DNA from: Anaerolineae bacterium
GTDB lineage: Bacteria; Chloroflexota; Anaerolineae; Promineifilales; Promineifilaceae
DNA: 7,701 nucleotides
Reading direction: 5' to 3'
NCBI GenBank assembly: GCA_028277515.1
Contig: JANQGC010000278.1
Span: forward strand, 1-7,701
Position 1 is the first letter of the stretch; each line of letters opens with the position of its first letter. Below the pieces are notes generated by a model. The model made no database searches. It was given only the letters and a program-made list of their open reading frames with translations, and was not told the DNA's origin. Made by a program: the position numbers and the translations under genes. Of the stretch, positions 4,552 through 7,701 are shown piece by piece.

Positions 4552-5976
4552 TTAGGCGACGTTGCGCTTGCCGATGCCGCGCGGCCCGTTCACATTCACG
4601 GCGAACCAGTCGCGGACCTTGATCGGCATCACGTCGTTAGTGAAGATTAATCCCTGCTCCTCACTGGTCACGCTGTAAAGCTCCGGTGCGGGGTGCATGC
4701 CGCCACCGGGGGATTGTGCATAAGAGATTTGAATGACGGGGTAGACATCGGGATCGACGATGTAAGCCCAATCGTTGGCGTCGGTCCAGTCAGGCACAAC
4801 CAGGGGTACCGGCCGGGGATCTACGGGGCCGCGACTTTCGGCGGCGATGTTATAGCTGGTTGGCATGCCTTCGCCATAGCCGAAGATGCTTAGGGCTGTG
4901 TCGTATAACTCAGCCGGCACCAAAAGATAGCGCGGGAACACGGCCAACGCCTTGCCGGAATTGACCTCCGTGTGCTCGAAACACTCGGCGCGCGCCGCGC
5001 TCCAGGCGGTCAAGTCCGATCCTAATGCCGTGGTTTGCACGTTGTTGTGATTGGCATGGAACAGAGCGGTACTGTCTTGAGCCAGGGTAGGCCCAACGCC
5101 GGAATTGCTGGTGAAGATGTTGGAGATGGCGGCCGACCTGGTTCTTACCGCCGCTGTGGCCAGGGCGCGCGGCACAGCCTGGATCTGCACGATCTGGCTG
5201 TTGCGGATCATCTCCATCGTGACCCCCACGTAGCCACCTTTCTTGGTGAAGGATGCTTCTTCCTTCACGTCGTCGACGGTCAACTCCGTGTAGGCTGCCC
5301 CTTCGGCCACGGTGGGTAGATTCCCCACCCCGCCGTAGGTGATCAGCTTCATGGCCTGGACGGAGCCGTCGTTGGGGATGGGAAAGGTGATCCGCTCATA
5401 CCAGCGCCAGAAATCGAGGCGGCTCATCTGGATTTGAACGACTTTGTTCATGGCATCGACGGCCATATTGGCCAGGGTCGTTGTGTCTGCCGCGGCCAGC
5501 ATCACCCGCTCCGGCTTGAACGTGCCGTGAAACTCGACATCGCCGGTGAGGGCGACGTAGAGGGAGGCCAGGTCGCGATAATTGGCGGGTGGTGCAGGGG
5601 TTTCGGGGACGCCGAAGAACCAGTCCACATGCGACTGGATATCATCCAGGGGCGCGCGCACATAAGCCACAGGCCGGTCACCAAGCTGGATCACATCATG
5701 ACGGTCCAGTTCTTGCAGCTCCTCGCGGGCGGCGCGGATGGCTTCGTGTACCTGGTCGGGCGATTCATACCGATTTTGCATTAAGCGATTCTTCACCACA
5801 GGGGGCAAGTCTGATTGCTGGAAGATGGTGCGCACGGCCGTCTGGGCGATCTCATCCACCCAGGCCGAGGTAAGTTGCCGCTTTTCCTCGGCTTGATCTT
5901 CTAGCGTTTGCATAAAGGCGGCAGCACGGTCTTTTTCTTTTTCTTCGTGTTCGGCTGCCTGGGTTGGTTCAGTCAT
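4552..5976 (-). CDS. Major capsid protein with N-terminal scaffold-like domain, from an in-frame internal start
   Basis: 474 residues starting at ATG 5976-5974, codon 450 of the larger frame. GGAGGT lies exactly seven bases upstream, the strongest ribosome site in the window. This start falls precisely at the boundary between the second protease-like domain and the charged helical segment (MTEPTQAAEHEEKEKDRAAA onward). The product therefore has a typical size and layout for an HK97-fold capsid protein with a removable N-terminal delta domain. Capsid motifs include VQAMKLITYGGVGNLPTVAE (655-674 of the long form), KKGGYVGVTMEMIRNSQ (694-710) and the C-terminal IFTNDVMPIKVRDWFAVNVN. The simplest reading is that this is the abundant form and the 923-residue protein the minor protease-bearing form. 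Confidence 0.72.
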   Translation of the reverse strand: MTEPTQAAEHEEKEKDRAAAFMQTLEDQAEEKRQLTSAWVDEIAQTAVRTIFQQSDLPPVVKNRLMQNRYESPDQVHEAIRAAREELQELDRHDVIQLGDRPVAYVRAPLDDIQSHVDWFFGVPETPAPPANYRDLASLYVALTGDVEFHGTFKPERVMLAAADTTTLANMAVDAMNKVVQIQMSRLDFWRWYERITFPIPNDGSVQAMKLITYGGVGNLPTVAEGAAYTELTVDDVKEEASFTKKGGYVGVTMEMIRNSQIVQIQAVPRALATAAVRTRSAAISNIFTSNSGVGPTLAQDSTALFHANHNNVQTTALGSDLTAWSAARAECFEHTEVNSGKALAVFPRYLLVPAELYDTALSIFGYGEGMPTSYNIAAESRGPVDPRPVPLVVPDWTDANDWAYIVDPDVYPVIQISYAQSPGGGMHPAPELYSVTSEEQGLIFTNDVMPIKVRDWFAVNVNGPRGIGKRNVA

Positions 5977-7323
5977 TTTGTTTACCTCCAATAAGGACTG
6001 ATTGAGGGCTGACAGCTTCTGTAAGATACGGCCGTCTGCCGCTGGGAAAAATACGAGGTCTGCGGATTCGATTTGCAGGAACCTCTTAACCTGTCGGCCG
6101 TTTCCGGCGTACTCAGGATAAAAAACGAGTGAGATGCCGACATTTGGGGGCTGTTGGCCATTGTCCTGCAAGGCGGTAATTTCATCTAGCAGGTCGATGA
6201 TCGGCCGGTTGGTACTGGTATTGAAAACGGTTAGGGTGGCCTCGACGCTTTCATCATCGGCATTGAATGCTGGCTCATGCCAGGATCCAAGCAGGTTGCG
6301 CATTGATGGATGTTCGTCGATAGCTGAATGATCGATGAAACAAGCCAGGCCGTTGAATTGGCCGCTGGCGATGGCGGCCTTAATAGCTTCTGCGCTTATT
6401 TCCAGCTTCATTTCCTTGTTTAGCTTGTCGCGCGGCCGGCCGGCGCGGATCAGCCTGGCGCGATATTGGTGCGGGCGGCTGCTGCGGCGGAGTTTGGCCG
6501 GCGCGGCCGATAGTTTTAGAGCGGTTTTGAGAGGATGCGCCAGGTGGTAATTGATATAAGCATCGGCGAAGATCCTGGCTCTTTCTTCGTCGGGACTGTG
6601 TGCGGCCAATGCTTGCGAGTGGAATAAGATGAATTTGTCATCCTCGATGATGCCGGTGTCTATGAATTTCTCGAACAACTTAACCAGGTCGGCGAGCGTG
6701 TAATGTTTAGCGATTTCGTCTATCTGGTTAAATAGCTCGGCCGCTAGCATATTGGTTGTCCCATTGAATGCGGAAAAAATGCCGGTTCGGTTGGCGGCCG
6801 GCGCGTCGACAACGTCTGTGGCTATTAATTTCTCGATACGGAAAGCGGGCAGCTTGTTCGTTGCGTTGTCCGGCCTGCCCCTGCCTGCCTCAACCTCGCT
6901 GCCGTCGTCCAGGATCCATACTCGTTTGCCTCTGAAGGCGATGGACATGCCGAAAGCGGCCGGGTCTTCGGTGGCCAGGTCTTCAACATAGGTGCGCAGG
7001 TCGCCGTCGGGGCTGCCTGCGGCAGCCCCGACAAAATGTAGATCGGCCAGGACGCGGTCATGCACGATCCTGAAGTTTTTGGTGCGGCCGAGAAATTTAC
7101 CTAAGCCGTCGCTGGATAATCCGGGGTGTGTGAATCTGGATTTCACCCCGTTCTTTTGCGCATTTCCTAACTGGTGAACCTGGCGCAGAGTTTTCTCATC
7201 GATTATGGCGTTGTGGCCCAGGGCTTCCACGGCCTGGATGACGGAAACGCCGGTGATGGTGTGGCTCAGTCTGTTGATTTTGTTGATGGGGTTATAGTTG
7301 TTTAAGCGAAATTTCTCAGTCAT
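4552..7323 (-). CDS. Fused capsid maturation protease (two protease-like domains), scaffold-like segment and major capsid protein
   Basis: 923 residues from ATG 7323-7321, which has AGGA eight bases upstream and overlaps the preceding stop by 8 bases. A GTG five codons upstream (7338) is less likely. Domain 1 (about 25-185) resembles P2 gpO-type and related prohead proteases: Asp42 (IIDEKTL), His66 (RFTHPGLSSDGLGKFLGR), Ser127 (FGMSIAF), then EKLIATDVVDAPAANRTGIF. A helical linker (190-275) and basic stretch (278-300) follow. Domain 2 (about 283-440) repeats the layout: RARLIRAGRPRDK, His332 (CFIDH), His338, Ser398 (VGISLVF), then IESADLVFFPAADGRI. Residues 450-540 are charged and helical like an HK97 delta/scaffold domain. 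Residues ~600-923 look like an HK97-fold capsid, ending IFTNDVMPIKVRDWFAVNV. The frame is unbroken. Proteases of this group act inside the procapsid. Catalytic assignments are by pattern. Confidence 0.8.
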   Translation of the reverse strand: MTEKFRLNNYNPINKINRLSHTITGVSVIQAVEALGHNAIIDEKTLRQVHQLGNAQKNGVKSRFTHPGLSSDGLGKFLGRTKNFRIVHDRVLADLHFVGAAAGSPDGDLRTYVEDLATEDPAAFGMSIAFRGKRVWILDDGSEVEAGRGRPDNATNKLPAFRIEKLIATDVVDAPAANRTGIFSAFNGTTNMLAAELFNQIDEIAKHYTLADLVKLFEKFIDTGIIEDDKFILFHSQALAAHSPDEERARIFADAYINYHLAHPLKTALKLSAAPAKLRRSSRPHQYRARLIRAGRPRDKLNKEMKLEISAEAIKAAIASGQFNGLACFIDHSAIDEHPSMRNLLGSWHEPAFNADDESVEATLTVFNTSTNRPIIDLLDEITALQDNGQQPPNVGISLVFYPEYAGNGRQVKRFLQIESADLVFFPAADGRILQKLSALNQSLLEVNKMTEPTQAAEHEEKEKDRAAAFMQTLEDQAEEKRQLTSAWVDEIAQTAVRTIFQQSDLPPVVKNRLMQNRYESPDQVHEAIRAAREELQELDRHDVIQLGDRPVAYVRAPLDDIQSHVDWFFGVPETPAPPANYRDLASLYVALTGDVEFHGTFKPERVMLAAADTTTLANMAVDAMNKVVQIQMSRLDFWRWYERITFPIPNDGSVQAMKLITYGGVGNLPTVAEGAAYTELTVDDVKEEASFTKKGGYVGVTMEMIRNSQIVQIQAVPRALATAAVRTRSAAISNIFTSNSGVGPTLAQDSTALFHANHNNVQTTALGSDLTAWSAARAECFEHTEVNSGKALAVFPRYLLVPAELYDTALSIFGYGEGMPTSYNIAAESRGPVDPRPVPLVVPDWTDANDWAYIVDPDVYPVIQISYAQSPGGGMHPAPELYSVTSEEQGLIFTNDVMPIKVRDWFAVNVNGPRGIGKRNVA
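5984..5989 (-). promoter_or_regulatory. Internal Shine-Dalgarno site for the nested capsid start
   Basis: On the minus strand GGAGGT is followed by AAACAAA and then ATG. Within the large frame these bases encode Leu-Glu-Val-Asn-Lys, so the site is embedded in coding sequence. Spacing of seven bases and an A-rich spacer are near optimal for initiation. Confidence 0.75.
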
Positions 7324-7701
7324 GGTTAATTCCTGCACCTGTCTTCACTGATCCGTTCATGGAAAGATCCCTGGCTGTTGGTAATGGTTCTTCCGGTTCC
7401 TCCGCTTCCCGGATGATGGTGTCGATGACCTCGGCCGTCGGTGTCTCGCCGGCGAAGGTCAGGATCAGCTTCAGTAAGATTCTGCGTAAGGATGGCGACT
7501 TGGGGTACTGGTTGTTGATGCTGTTGAAGGCGTTGGCTAATGATTCGGATGCCTGGGCCATGGCGTTGTTGTCGCTGCGCGAGACGTCGGGGGCGGCGAT
7601 GGAAAAAAGCTCTTTGTAGTTGTTGGATTCCAGGGCGGGCCACAGTTCCGGCCGTAGTTGGTGGGCGCGGAGGTAGGCTTGATAAGTTAAATCGCTGAGC
7701 A
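7316..7701 (-). CDS. Probable portal protein, C-terminal part (N-terminus outside window)
   Basis: The minus-strand frame is open from the window edge to the TGA at 7318-7316, giving 127 residues. An internal ATG at 7561 is not the true start, because the frame continues upstream with protein-like sequence (LSDLTYQAYLRAHQLRPELW). Helical segments follow: NAMAQASESLANAFNSINNQ and SLRRILLKLILTFAGE, then EVIDTIIREAEEPEEPLPTA and a polar tail. A helical, acidic C-terminus with the 'L-x-x-[IL]-L-x-L-x-[LF]...E-x-I-x-x-I-x-x-E' pattern, placed directly before protease and capsid genes, is typical of phage portal proteins. These form the dodecameric DNA-entry ring. The stop overlaps the next ATG by 8 bases (ATGACTGA), so the genes are translationally coupled. 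The portal call rests mainly on position; another head protein is possible. Confidence 0.55.
   Translation of the reverse strand, partial: LSDLTYQAYLRAHQLRPELWPALESNNYKELFSIAAPDVSRSDNNAMAQASESLANAFNSINNQYPKSPSLRRILLKLILTFAGETPTAEVIDTIIREAEEPEEPLPTARDLSMNGSVKTGAGINHD

Noticed and set aside
6404..6406. Separate start for protease-like domain 2 at Met306 (ATG 6408-6406)
   Set aside because: AAGGA lies only about one base from the ATG, too close for efficient initiation, and domain 2 appears to begin upstream (about residue 283).
7326..7643. Minus-strand 105-codon frame rich in Arg/Gln/His
   Set aside because: It overlaps the portal-like frame in another register, with composition typical of an out-of-frame reading. 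The alternative frame continues smoothly to the window edge.

Overview
The window is part of the head-and-adhesin module of a tailed double-stranded DNA phage or prophage (Caudoviricetes). Every convincing gene lies on the minus strand, so transcription runs from position 7701 down to 1. No integrase, tRNA, rRNA or host metabolic gene is present. The host cannot be named from protein content. The gene junctions carry short palindromes of the form GGGCAATC-ACGGGG-GATTGCCC-(C)TACG, which resemble intergenic hairpin repeats I associate with Chloroflexota (Anaerolineae-like) genomes. That host assignment is a tentative inference.

Layout in transcription order: (1) 7701-7316, the C-terminus of a probable portal protein. 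(2) 7323-4552, one 923-codon frame holding two successive capsid-protease-like domains, a charged scaffold-like segment and an HK97-fold-like major capsid domain. A near-ideal internal ribosome site (5989-5984) and ATG (5976) can produce the 474-residue scaffold-capsid part alone. (3) 4551-4394, a gap with a striking interlocked pair of inverted repeats (4455-4527) and one palindromic repeat. (4) 4393-4010, a small beta-rich protein, probably a capsid decoration. (5) 4009-3742, a non-coding-looking gap full of dyads. (6) 3741-3517, a small basic-tailed protein. (7) 3446-2874, a beta-sandwich or lectin-like protein. (8) 2836-1778, a right-handed parallel beta-helix protein. (9) 1705-1148, a two-domain beta-sandwich protein. 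(10) 931-194, a neck adaptor (head-completion) protein. (11) 194-1, the start of a small protein with a Cys/His cluster, overlapping the adaptor stop codon.

Inferred roles: the portal seeds the procapsid. The capsid protein assembles through its N-terminal scaffold-like segment. A less abundant N-extended form would carry the protease domains into the procapsid as a covalent fusion, comparable in logic to lambda C/Nu3 or herpesvirus UL26/UL26.5. The beta-structured proteins between capsid and adaptor probably decorate the head or act as adhesins. The adaptor then closes the portal vertex.

The most notable points are the double-protease/capsid fusion with its nested capsid start, the HDV-ribozyme-like pseudoknot topology on the plus strand just past the capsid gene, and the palindromic repeats at most gene junctions, two of which supply a gene's stop codon.
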